NCBI GenBank assembly: GCA_963799425.1
Contig: CAWCXA010000019.1
Location: 186,001-250,000, forward strand
DNA: 64,000 bases
Source: CAVWSM01 sp963799425
Lineage (GTDB): Bacteria; Actinomycetota; Actinomycetes; Jiangellales; Jiangellaceae
Reading direction: 5' to 3'
In this document: one piece after another, positions 43,634 through 52,425 of the stretch
Position numbering within the stretch: the first letter of the stretch is position 1
Layout of the letters: every line of letters starts with the position of its first letter
Translations under genes and position numbers: made by a program
Notes under the pieces: generated by a model
Told to the model about the DNA's origin: nothing
The model's input: only the letters and a program-made list of their open reading frames with translations
The model's database searches: none

Positions 43634-43661
43634 GCCATTGACAAGTTTTCTTGTCAATGGC
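43634..43661. promoter_or_regulatory. perfect palindromic operator before the ArsR-type gene
   Basis: GCCATTGACAAG (43634-43645) and CTTGTCAATGGC (43650-43661) form a perfect 12-bp inverted repeat around TTTT, ending 11 bases before the ATG. The left arm contains TTGACA. Its AT-rich dyad form and its position fit an ArsR-family autoregulatory operator. Confidence 0.68.
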
Positions 43662-43672
43662 ACGGTGGCGTC

Positions 43673-44247
<575 letters not shown>

Positions 44248-44251
<4 letters not shown>

Positions 44252-45039
44252 CCACCACCCCGAACGTCCCGTACCGCCTCGAGTTCAGCGTCGAGGTGCG
44301 GGGCACCCCTGAGCAGGTCTGGCAGGCCATTGCCACCGCCAAGGGCATGAGCGCCTGGTTCCTGCCGACCGAGATGGAGGAGCGCGAGGGCGGCGCCCTG
44401 CACTTCGCGATGGGCCCCGAGATGGGCTCGGAGGGCCAGGTCACCGGCTGGGACCCACCGCGCCGCATCGTCTACGAGGAGGACTGGGCCGCCCTCATGG
44501 GCAAGGAGCCGGATGCCCTCAGCCCCCTCACGTCGGAGTTCCTCGTCGAGGCGCAGTCCGGCGGCACGTGCGTGGTGCGGGTGACCAGCAGTGGCTTCGG
44601 GACCGGCGCCGACTGGGAGTCGGAATTCTGGGACGACATGGGCGCCAACTGGATGCCCTTCTTCGACAACCTGCGCCTCTACCTGGCGCACTTCCCCGGC
44701 CAGGAGGCCACGCAGCTCGAGGTCACCGCCTCCCACCCCGGCGACGCGGCCTCGGTCTGGTCGGCCCTGCACGACGCACTGGCGCTTGGCGACGAGGGCT
44801 CGACGGTCGAGGTGCGTGGCGCCACCGGCACGGTCGAGCGCGTCGGCGCGCGACAGACCCTGGTGCGGCTCACCGCGCCGGTGCCCGGGATGCTCACCGC
44901 CTTCGCGTACGGCGAGGGCGACGGCAAGGCCACGGCTGGCGTACGGGCGTACCTGTTCTCCGCCGACGCGGCGGACTACGTGCGGCGCGAGGAGCCGGCC
45001 TGGCAGGCCTGGCTGCAGGGGCTATCCGTCCCGGCCTGA
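44248..45039 (+). CDS. SRPBCC (START/AHSA1-like) domain protein
   Basis: A 263-residue protein with an AHSA1-type SRPBCC domain in the first half (FSVEVRGTPEQVWQAIATAK, GPEMGSEGQVTGWDPPRRIV) and a shorter second similar region (EVTASHPGDAASVWSALHDA). Such proteins bind hydrophobic ligands. Coupled translation with the ArsR gene suggests the regulator senses or controls the same ligand, which is inference. Confidence 0.88.
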
Positions 45040-45270
45040 TCTTCTGCGCGGAACCGCCTCCGCGGCCGAGGCGCCCACCACACCCACCGACGACGCCGGC
45101 CCCATGACCCACAGCACACCGCCCGCCTGCCCAGGAGGACTCCGCCCGACGACCCCAGCCCCATGACCGTCGACGCCGCAGCCCCCGCCCTGGCCGCGAT
45201 CGGCCGCAAGGGCCGTCACGTGCCAGTCAACGCAGCCCGTACGCCAGTTGGCGAATGATGGAGGAACGAC

Positions 45271-45726
45271 ATGAACGGCATGAATGACGCCGGGGTCGTC
45301 GCGGGCCTGGCATCGGGTCAAACGAGCTACACCCACCGACTGCGCGGGCTCGCCGTCACCGGCTTCATTGCCGCGCTCGCAGCCATGGTGGCCACCACCC
45401 TGGCCGCTGCGCTTGCCCGGGCCGTTGGCGTCGACTTCGAGGTCCCCGATGGTGGCGAGATGATCCCGTTGTCCGGGGTCGCCGTGGTGAGTGGCTTCTT
45501 CTCGGTCGTAGGCGTCGTCATTGCCGCCGTTCTTCTTCGTTGGAGCGCTCGCCCCGCCGAGCGATTCGTGTGGACGGCAGTGTCGCTGACCGCGATCTCG
45601 CTGGTCCCGCCCCTCCTTTCCGGGGCAAACCCCGCCACCATCACCGCCCTCCTCGGACTACACCTCGTCGCCGCGACGGTGATGATCCCCACCCTGGCGC
45701 GGAGCCTCCGCACCCGGACCGATTGA
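45271..45726 (+). CDS. DUF6069 family membrane protein
   Basis: A 151-residue protein with four membrane helices (AVTGFIAALAAMVATTLAAA, LSGVAVVSGFFSVVGVVIAA, TALLGLHLVAATVMIPTLA and one between), the layout of DUF6069. GGAGG precedes ATG 45271. The function is unknown. The 230 bases before it carry no recognised gene. Confidence 0.8.
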   Translation: MNGMNDAGVVAGLASGQTSYTHRLRGLAVTGFIAALAAMVATTLAAALARAVGVDFEVPDGGEMIPLSGVAVVSGFFSVVGVVIAAVLLRWSARPAERFVWTAVSLTAISLVPPLLSGANPATITALLGLHLVAATVMIPTLARSLRTRTD

Positions 45727-45913
45727 CGAACCCCGAACGAGACCGCCGCGAGTCAGAGCGATGCCGGAGTTTCCTCGACCAGTTCCCGCACCCGCTCGCC
45801 GCTCAGGCGTTGGACCGCGAGTCGGGCGCAGGTCCCGTCGGGCCGGTCGCAGAGGCACACGCGCCCGTCGCCGTGGCGCCTACCGCCCATCTCACGCCTC
45901 CGCCAGACCGCTA

Positions 45914-46348
45914 TCAGGCCGCGTCGCGTAGCTCTCCGCCGTGGGCAGCCAGTGCCCAAATGACGAAGATGTCAAGGGTGATGATCGTCAACGCCCAGAA
46001 CGGGTAGTAGGGAATGAACAGAAAGTTGGCCAGGGCGCTGAGCACGGCCACGGTGATCCCCACCGCCCGGGCCCAGGTCCGCCCCGACAGCAGGCCCCAA
46101 CCGGCGAAGGCCACGATGAGCCCGAGGATCAGGTGGATCCAGCCCCAGGTGGTGGCGTCGAACTCGAATAGGTAGCTGCGGGTGACGACGTAGAACTCGT
46201 CCTCGAAAATGCCCACCAGGCCGGCAAATGCCTGGAAGCAGCCGGCCAACAGCATCATGATCGCAGCGAAAAGGATGAACCCGAACGCCACACCACTGGG
46301 CTCCTTACCCGCGTCTGACGACGACGTCGAGTATGCCTGATGAGTCAT
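45914..46348 (-). CDS. DUF7144 family membrane protein
   Basis: A 144-residue protein with four membrane helices; ILFAAIMMLLAGCFQAFAGL near the N-terminus and TTWGWIHLILGLIVAFAG in the middle are typical of DUF7144. An AAAGGAGG ribosome-binding site lies just before ATG 46348. The function is unknown. One copy of the GGGTGA-N7-TCACCC element lies about 200 bases upstream. Confidence 0.85.
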   Translation of the reverse strand: MTHQAYSTSSSDAGKEPSGVAFGFILFAAIMMLLAGCFQAFAGLVGIFEDEFYVVTRSYLFEFDATTWGWIHLILGLIVAFAGWGLLSGRTWARAVGITVAVLSALANFLFIPYYPFWALTIITLDIFVIWALAAHGGELRDAA

Positions 46349-46904
46349 CTGCAGATCCTCCTTTGATGCTGCTCGGACGCCGGCGGTCCAGTGTGACGCT
46401 CCGCCATGGTCGTCTCGGGGCCTGCGTGGGCGGTAGGTCCGGCACTGCGAGCCTCCTAGAGCGAGATGGCGCCGCCACCGGCCAAGCCGAACCTGTAAAT
46501 GGCGTCTCAGCCGCTCTTATTGGTGCATCTCGATCTTATTCTCGGCCCGGGTGATGGTTGCTCACCCGGAGCAGGGTGGTTTCTAATCACAGCGCGGGTG
46601 CTAAGGATCTGGGGCTCGGAAACGAAGGGTCGCTATGGACATTGGGCGAATTCGAGTGATCGTCGCAAGGGCCTTTCATGTCAACGACGAGTCCGGTTGT
46701 GTCACCACCACGGAGGTCCGACAGTCGATTGCTGCCGCGTGCAGATGATCCCAGGACCTTCCGCCACGGCTTGATCAACTTTCCGCTCTTGCCGCTGACC
46801 GTCGGGCCGGACCGGTGTTGGGCGATGGCTCAAGGTCGTGCGCTGAGCTCGATTCCTCGAAGAACCCCGATGACGTTGGCGAGGTCGTGCCAGATCGCGG
46901 TCAG
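46349..46904. other. intergenic region with no recognised gene
   Basis: About 555 bases with only short frames. It contains one GGGTGA-N7-TCACCC element. At 46830-46904 the minus strand has a short open stretch (LTAIWHDLANVIGVLRG) that is faintly like a transposase tail, but too short to call. Confidence 0.4.
46549..46567. repeat. GGGTGA-N7-TCACCC element, copy A
   Basis: GGGTGATGGTTGCTCACCC, a 6-bp perfect dyad with a 7-base centre, followed after six bases by a third half-site-like GGGTGG. It shares its layout with copies at 51470-51513 and 61743-61761. Confidence 0.6.
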
Positions 46905-47833
46905 TCAGTAGACACTGAGGTGCAGGTGGTCGGGATGACTAGCAGTGTCTCCAGATGAACCGCTGGGATGTGTGTAGATTCGCCAGCCTTCGGATGCGCG
47001 GCCTCTACTCCATGTGCGCTCGTTCCAGATCACGTAGTTGACCCGCGAGTCGGTTGGCGTTGGCGACGAGCCAAGCGGCGATGGCGTCGCCGAGTTGCGG
47101 TGGGCGTCGTTGATCGGGGTGAGCATGAAGTCGACGGCGTGGCCGGTGAAGTGGTCGCTGTTAGGGATGTGGCCGGTGCGGCAGCCGCCGGGTAGAAGCC
47201 GCCGACGTTGGTGACGCCGAAGGCTTGCATGACCGCGTGCATCGCGCGTCGTGTTCTTGGCGTCAGGCCGTCGGTCTGCTCGTTGACTTCGACTTCGTCG
47301 GTCGGGCAGGTTGGCAGGTCCGCGTCGGCCCCGGTCAGGGCCGCAACGATGCGTGCTGCAAACGATTCCCACTTGGCGTAGGCGTTGGGGAAGGCGGAGC
47401 GTTGCACACCTGCGCGGTGACAGTGAGCGGCTTCGCATGCCAACCCGGGACCCGTTCGAGGGCTTGGTAGAACCTCGTCGACGCCTACACCGGGTCAAGG
47501 ATCTGGTCTCTGCTCCCCCATCCCGCGGACGGTCTCTGCTGGAAAGAGGCCGAGAGAGTCTCGGTCGCCATAGGTGAGATTGCGCAGCCGGGACTCCTGC
47601 TGCGCGGTCGCGACCGCGATGACTGCCGCACGCGCCGGGAGCTCGCGTTGGAGCGCGACGCCGACAATGATGCGGGCGTTGGCGACCGGCTCGGCGGACA
47701 GCTCCTCGGTCCGCTGCTCGCCCAAGGTGAGATTGCATGCACCAGCGCTCTGACTTGCCTTCGGCGCCACGAGGAGCACCAGCGTCAGCAGCGCTGCAAT
47801 GGGCAGGCTGGCTAACGTGGCGAGACGGGCCAT
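46905..47833 (-). pseudogene. secreted cell-wall-associated protein with ARB_07466-like C-terminal domain, decayed
   Basis: The gene starts at 47833 with a signal peptide (LASLPIAALLTLVLLVAPKA) and a conserved ATAQQESRLRNLTYGDRDSL block. A one-base insertion near 47535 changes frame to QQRPSAGWGSRDQILDPV, which ends in TAG where Tyr is expected; the same frame then continues ASTRFYQALERVPGW. Further shifts lead into AFPNAYAKWESFAARIVAAL and finally DHFTGHAVDFMLTPIND...HPDHLHLSVY. Several independent lesions show the gene is dead. Intact relatives are exported proteins of about 300-350 residues. Confidence 0.82.
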
Positions 47834-47955
47834 CGAAGCTGTTGCGTTTCAGGCTGCCTTGGTTTCGGCGTGCTCGGCCGATCCCGTGTGCGGCGCTGGC
47901 GGTGAAGGGCCTGACCTACCACCGACGCGCAATCTCGGCTGCTTTGAGTTGCCGC

Positions 47956-49224
47956 CTATGGATGGCTGGCGGCTGCCAGAGCGGGGCTGGGGGTGCGTGT
48001 TGCACGGGCGGCGCCGATCAGCACCTGTACGGCGGCCAGGAGCACCACGGTGAGCAGCACCGCCCAGAACAGCCGCGACACCGAGATCTGGTTGCCCCAC
48101 AGCAGCACGACAGCGCCGAGGGCACCCGCGGCGATCCGCAGCCATCGGGCGTTGGCCGCGACCCACCGGCCGACACCGCCGACCTGCTCGCCGGGCAGAC
48201 CCGTTCCGGCGGTCTCCAGCCCGCCCGCGAGTGAGGTGCGCACGGCGGTACCGGAGGCGTTGGGACCGGCGAACCAGCCCGCGACCACCAGGATCAGGCC
48301 CAACCCGAGCAGCACCTGCCAGCCGCGCTGCAGGTAGGTCAGCAGCTGGTCGTAGAACACGTCGCTGGCCGGGCCGAACACGGTGCCGGTGAGCTCGTTG
48401 ACAAACAGCTGGCGGCCGACCGACAGGGCCAGTGCCACCAACAGCGCATTGGCCACCAGCGCCAACCCGATGATCACCGTCATCCGCGGCCTGCGGCGGG
48501 AGAGGAGGAGCGCGGCGAGGTAGAGCGCCGCCACGACCACGATCAACCATCGAGCCACCGGGTTGCCGAACGCGTAGATCGTGCGAGCCTGCTCCAGCTG
48601 CGGCGCGGTGAGCAGCACGATCTGCCGGTCCACCTCGGGGATCGGAGCGTTCTCGACGATCGTGAGCCCGCGCTCGACAAGGCGCTGCTGCACCTGGGTG
48701 ATGACCTCTCCCATGTCCAGCACGACCTGGTCGCCCTGCACCGAGACCGCACCAGATTCGTCGCCTTCCAGGACGCGCACCAACGCCTGCTGCGCCCGGG
48801 TGTTGGCCCGGACCCAAAAGTCGGCGAAAAGTTCCGATGCCACAAGTGCCTGGACCTCGCGTTCGATCAGCCCGTTGACGGCGCCGGAAATGGGCCCGAC
48901 CAGCTGCTGCAACCGGGGACGCTCGGTAATGACGCCGGCGAACACGTCGTTCAGGACCGCCTCGACATCGACCTGCGACTGAATCGCGCCGGTGACCGTC
49001 GTCGAGATGGCGGCCTGCACCTCCGGCGACTCAACCAGCGGACCGACCGTGTCCACGTACCGCTGCGTGTCGTTCAGCGTGCGTTGCCCCCAGTACGCGA
49101 GTGCCGCCGGCACTGTCAGCAGCGCCGCCAACACCACGCAGACCAGCGCCGCAACCGATCGCCCTCTGCCGGACGGCTTCACGACTGCCGTCTCGACAGT
49201 CGGCGCTGGTCTTGTGTCAGACAT
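47956..49224 (-). CDS. integral membrane protein with large extracytoplasmic helical domain (paralogue 2)
   Basis: A 422-residue protein with the same plan as the gene at 35060: N-terminal helix (ALVCVVLAALLTVPAALAYW), the signature DTQRYVDTVGPLVESPEVQA, a helical soluble part with VLDMGEVITQVQQRLVERGL, then about five membrane helices. Both copies lack known catalytic motifs. It is intact although it lies inside the decayed region. Confidence 0.8.
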   Translation of the reverse strand: MSDTRPAPTVETAVVKPSGRGRSVAALVCVVLAALLTVPAALAYWGQRTLNDTQRYVDTVGPLVESPEVQAAISTTVTGAIQSQVDVEAVLNDVFAGVITERPRLQQLVGPISGAVNGLIEREVQALVASELFADFWVRANTRAQQALVRVLEGDESGAVSVQGDQVVLDMGEVITQVQQRLVERGLTIVENAPIPEVDRQIVLLTAPQLEQARTIYAFGNPVARWLIVVVAALYLAALLLSRRRPRMTVIIGLALVANALLVALALSVGRQLFVNELTGTVFGPASDVFYDQLLTYLQRGWQVLLGLGLILVVAGWFAGPNASGTAVRTSLAGGLETAGTGLPGEQVGGVGRWVAANARWLRIAAGALGAVVLLWGNQISVSRLFWAVLLTVVLLAAVQVLIGAARATRTPSPALAAASHP

Positions 49225-49357
49225 TCCGAACCCCCATTACATGTTTCAGACCGTGAGGCTGATCGGGAACGTGGCGAGCCAGCCGACAGTGCCAACGAAG
49301 ATGATGACGCCGAGGCCGAGCAGAACCCAGCGCAGGTGCGGAGACTCGTCCCCACGG

Positions 49358-50180
49358 TCACGTCGCGACCCCCTCAGCGTCGCAAGGGAACTGCACCTGT
49401 AGATCGACGGCGGCCATCGCCTCGTCGATGAGTCGCAGTGACCCTTCCATCGCGACGGGGTCGAGGCCGCCGACGCTGCTGTGGAACGGGCTTTCCAATC
49501 CATTCAGTGACAGCAACAAGGTGACAATGACCTCGACGACTGCTCCCATCAGCAGAGCCTGGACGATGGCGCGCTCACCGCTGCCGGCGAAGAACTGCAT
49601 GTACACGAAGATGACGTCGCGATGAAGAACAGCGCGACCCACAATGTCGACGCGATGACCCCGACGGCGCCGTGCACTCGATCGAGCCTCGCCTCCTCGC
49701 GTGCGATGGTCAGCTCTAGCCATTTGTCGTACGCGGACTGCTCGCTCGTGGGTCTCGGGCTCCAGGACTCCTATTGTGCGGAACATCTCGACGCCCCAGG
49801 GTTGACGGTGTCGCCAAGCTCACCTGCCCGCATTCGATCCCACTCGTCGTGGAAGACCGACCTTCCATAGCAGATGGCTTCGCCGGTCAGCTCGCCACCT
49901 GTGTCGGCTGGAAACAGCTGCGCCGTCTCCACCTGTTGCACCAGCACCAGCGGCTTGGTCTCGGCGCCCATCCGTGACTGGTCGAGCTGCTGAATGCCAG
50001 AAAGATGATGAAGCCGAGCAGGATCGAGAACCCGGCCGCGAGGACGCCGAACACGCCGGACGCCCTATCGCCGTCAGCGAAGTAGCTGCCGTCGGGCGTG
50101 TTGCGCCGTGCCAGCAGCATCGCTGTGACCGCCACGCCCGTGACGGCGACGATTGCGAGGGCGCCCCACACCAGGTTCAT
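49358..50180 (-). pseudogene. DUF4239 (bestrophin-like) membrane protein, frameshifted
   Basis: Starting at 50180 the first frame gives two membrane helices (ALAIVAVTGVAVTAMLLA, GVFGVLAAGFSILLGFIIFL). It then shifts near 49975 to a soluble helix (TKPLVLVQQVETAQLFP), again near 49790, and again near 49620 before the last frame (FAGSGERAIVQALLMGAVVE, GLDPVAMEGSLRLIDEAMAA) ends at 49358. Read across shifts it is a standard DUF4239 protein of about 270 residues. Confidence 0.75.
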
Positions 50181-50218
50181 GACGTGACGGCCCCATCCCG
50201 GTACGCGCCTGCCTGGTG

Positions 50219-50608
50219 TTAGGCCTTGGCGAGGATCTTGGCCTTCTGCGCGTCGAACTCGTCCTGCGTGAGGCTGCCGGAGTTTCGTAGCTCCGCGAGC
50301 TTGGCGATTTCATCCGCGCTGGACGCCCCGTCGTCCGAGGCCACGGTCTGGACGTATTGACGAGTCGCCTTCTCCTGCTCGGCGGCAGCTTGCATGCTCC
50401 GATCTTCCATGGACTTGCCGCGGACGATCAGGTAGATCAACACTCCCAGCCAAGGGATGAACACCACGAACAGCGTCCACAACGCCTTTGCCCAGCCAGA
50501 CAGGTCACGACTGCGGAAGATGTCGCCGAAGATCGTGATTACCAGCCAGATCCAGGCGAAGAACAGGAAGAACCACAGGGTGGCCCAGAACAGATCCAGC
50601 AGCGGCAT
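50219..50608 (-). CDS. PLDc_N / SHOCT domain membrane protein
   Basis: A 129-residue protein with two membrane helices (WATLWFFLFFAWIWLVITIF, ALWTLFVVFIPWLGVLIYLI) of the PLDc_N type and a C-terminal SHOCT motif (ELRNSGSLTQDEFDAQKAKI). AAAGGAG precedes ATG 50608. Such small proteins are frequent in actinobacteria in stress-related clusters; the function is unproven. Confidence 0.88.
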   Translation of the reverse strand: MPLLDLFWATLWFFLFFAWIWLVITIFGDIFRSRDLSGWAKALWTLFVVFIPWLGVLIYLIVRGKSMEDRSMQAAAEQEKATRQYVQTVASDDGASSADEIAKLAELRNSGSLTQDEFDAQKAKILAKA

Positions 50609-50656
50609 GTCACAGCTCCTTTGCTTGATGTGCCCACTTGCAACAGAGATGGATCG

Positions 50657-50789
50657 TCATTGCCTGGCCGTGGCGATGCGGTGTGTGCTGATCGGCCGCC
50701 GAACCCGCTCGACGCCCCGGAAACCGATATCGAGCAGCACCACGAGCAGGTTCGGTGCGCCGGCGGGCGGCGGCGATATCGGCACCTGC
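50657..50789 (-). pseudogene. arylsulfatase-like N-terminal fragment
   Basis: The minus-strand frame reads PPPAGAPNLLVVLLDIGF, the start of the sulfatase fold, where the intact family has one extra metal-binding Asp (LLDDxGFG). A neighbouring frame then reads GASSGFGG, the usual continuation. Only about 40 codons remain. It is a small decayed fragment of a gene that is normally several hundred codons long. Confidence 0.4.
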
Positions 50790-50957
50790 CTAGTCGCGGC
50801 GGTCTGTGCGGTCGTCTCTGCGGTCGTCTCTGCGGTCGGTGCGGCGGTTGACACCGTGGGCGACCACCGCGGCCGTGCCAACTGTTGCGGCAGTCCGGGC
50901 GACCGGCGCGGGTCCGATCACCGAGGCGCGGCGCATACGTCGACGTGCAAGCGGCAT
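50790..50957 (-). CDS. small basic protein with DRRDD repeats, SHOCT-family-like N-terminus
   Basis: A 55-codon gene with AGAAGGAG ahead of its ATG, beginning MPLARRRMRRASVIG and ending in repeated DRRDD units encoded by a 12-base tandem repeat (GCGGTCGTCTCT and variants, 50807-50842). The N-terminus resembles that of small actinobacterial SHOCT proteins. It follows the DUF6325 gene by two bases and probably shares its transcript. The downstream part may have been lost. Confidence 0.5.
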   Translation of the reverse strand: MPLARRRMRRASVIGPAPVARTAATVGTAAVVAHGVNRRTDRRDDRRDDRTDRRD

Positions 50958-50959
50958 GA

Positions 50960-51427
50960 TCAAACTCCTTCTTCGAGGCTGTCTTCTGCCTCGTCGGCCT
51001 CGACGGCGGCGAGGAGGGCCTGGATGGGGATGCGGCCGCCGGCGACCAGCTGGCCACCCGACTTACGCACCGCACTGGCGAACGGCGCGGCCCAGGCGTT
51101 CTCCCACACCAGGACGCCGGCCGAGGAACCCGGCTCAAGAGCGGCCGCTACCGCAGTGACATCGTCCTCACTGAGCAGCATTGCCAGCTTCGACTCGTAC
51201 GAGCGAATCACGCCGAGCTCGTCAGCGCCGAGGTCGGACAGCTCGAAGGCCTCGATCGAGCCGTCGGTGTCCTTCTTCAGGATCAGCAGGTCGAGCACCC
51301 GGACCAGGCCGCGATCAACCAGGTCGGCCAGCGCCGGGGCCATCTCCCCGTTGAACCTACTGCCGGGGAACTCGACCACGATGTAGTCGACGGGGCCGAG
51401 CTCGTCGACCGCGATTGCCTCGTCCAT
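50960..51427 (-). CDS. DUF6325 (DUF1269-like) family protein
   Basis: A 155-residue soluble protein: PVDYIVVEFPGSRFNGEMAP, DLLILKKDTDGSIEAFEL and PGSSAGVLVWENAWAAPFAS are the DUF6325 landmarks. ATG 51427 is chosen, with GGAAGGG upstream. It leads an apparent operon of small genes on the minus strand. Two GGGTGA-N7-TCACCC elements lie 43-86 bases before its start. Confidence 0.86.
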   Translation of the reverse strand: MDEAIAVDELGPVDYIVVEFPGSRFNGEMAPALADLVDRGLVRVLDLLILKKDTDGSIEAFELSDLGADELGVIRSYESKLAMLLSEDDVTAVAAALEPGSSAGVLVWENAWAAPFASAVRKSGGQLVAGGRIPIQALLAAVEADEAEDSLEEGV

Positions 51428-51469
51428 GTGCACCGTCCCTTCCTCGCCCTTGGATCCTGAACGCACCCC

Positions 51470-51513
51470 GGGTGAGTGCGAATCACCCGGCTCGGGGTGA
51501 GCAGTCGTCACCC
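51470..51513. repeat. tandem GGGTGA-N7-TCACCC elements, copies C1 and C2
   Basis: Two dyads, GGGTGAGTGCGAATCACCC (51470-51488) and GGGTGAGCAGTCGTCACCC (51495-51513), spaced 25 bases centre to centre. The four half-sites alternate with 7- and 6-base gaps. They lie in the divergent promoter region between the DUF6325 gene and the small gene at 51565. Confidence 0.72.
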
Positions 51514-51564
51514 TGCTCGGGGGCACGATGCGTTCAAACCAGATGCGAGCGGTTGGGGACTCCA

Positions 51565-51798
51565 ATGGCACATGTGGTCTACGAGTTGTCCTTCAAAGGA
51601 GCCGCCAGTGAGTCGGTGTTAGCCATGTTTCCTGACTTCGACGTGGTGCCTACCCATGGCTCGACGACACTGCGTGGGGCCCTGCCCGACCAGGCTGCAC
51701 TCCATGGCGCCATCTCCCGCATCCGCGACCTCGGCCTCGAGCTGCTCGACGTCCGTCTGGTGGCTCAAGGGAACGACCAGGACGCCGCGGAATGGTGA
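51565..51798 (+). CDS. small conserved hypothetical protein
   Basis: A 77-residue protein beginning MAHVVYELSFKGAASESVLA with DQAALHGAISRIRDLGLELL in the second half. I recognise this as a small actinobacterial family without assigned function, possibly a ferredoxin-like fold. It is divergent from the DUF6325 gene across the tandem dyads. Confidence 0.68.
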   Translation: MAHVVYELSFKGAASESVLAMFPDFDVVPTHGSTTLRGALPDQAALHGAISRIRDLGLELLDVRLVAQGNDQDAAEW

Positions 51799-52275
51799 AG
51801 GGTCAACAAATTACCCACGCGTGAGGAGGTTATGACGTGTCCACGAAACAACACACGAGGCTCCAGGACTGTCCCACAAACAACTACCAAAACTGCTCCA
51901 GCCGCTCAAAGGCACCGACAGTGTCCAGCCCAAGCTGACCGTGCCCGAAACCGATCAGCAGCCCCCCGCCACGGCGCTCCTGAACCTGAAGCCCGTGACG
52001 GTTCGCGCCTCTTTGAATTGTCCACAAAGTGCTCGCCAACTGAGGACTTCCAGGTCGCGGCAGAGGCAAGGGGCTTCCTGGCTGCGAAGGGCCTCAACCT
52101 CTCCGGCGAGCAGCAAACCAAGACGCGCACCGCGCTCGAGCACTTCTCTCGGCTCCACCGCGAGTGATCGGGCTGGCTGGCCGGCGCGTGAACTGAAATG
52201 GCGGCGTCACACTCGATCGTGCCGGCGGCGTCCCACCTTCTTCGTTGACAGACCAACGATGAGACGGAGACCGAA
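51799..52275. other. degenerate region with fragmentary coding signal
   Basis: A frame at 51832-52167 ends with a protein-like helix (DFQVAAEARGFLAAKGLNLS, TALEHFSRLHRE), while other stretches in the same 330 bases seem better in other frames. No family could be named. It looks like another broken gene just before the zwf remnant. Confidence 0.35.
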
Positions 52276-52425
52276 ATGCGAATCACGACCGCGTCTGCTC
52301 CGCAGAGCCCTGCCCACGTCCTCATGGTCTTCGGCATCACGGTTGACCTGACTAACGTGATGACCTGCCGGACGCTCGACCGGCTTGAATCCTGCGGCCT
52401 GCTCACGTGCCGGGTGACGTCATGA
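52276..52425 (+). pseudogene. glucose-6-phosphate dehydrogenase N-terminal remnant
   Basis: A 49-codon frame reading PAHVLMVFGITVDLTNVMTC and LDRLESCGLLTCRV. This matches the Rossmann start of actinobacterial glucose-6-phosphate dehydrogenase (VVFGxTGDLAKVMTFRSLYRLE), but the key Gly of GDL is Val, and the frame stops after 49 of about 450-500 residues, overlapping the next start as ATGA. It is probably the stub left after a deletion. Confidence 0.55.

Noticed and set aside
45753..45890. A 45-codon minus-strand gene with a CLCDRPDGTC cysteine cluster
   Set aside because: No ribosome-binding site or known family, although the cysteine pattern is unusual; not enough for a call.
46830..46904. 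Transposase tail
   Set aside because: About 20 residues of weak resemblance and no terminal inverted repeats or target duplication.
49246..49361. A short minus-strand frame with one membrane helix (LRWVLLGLGVIIFVGTVGWL)
   Set aside because: No start codon with a ribosome-binding site could be placed; it directly follows the broken DUF4239 gene and may be part of the debris.
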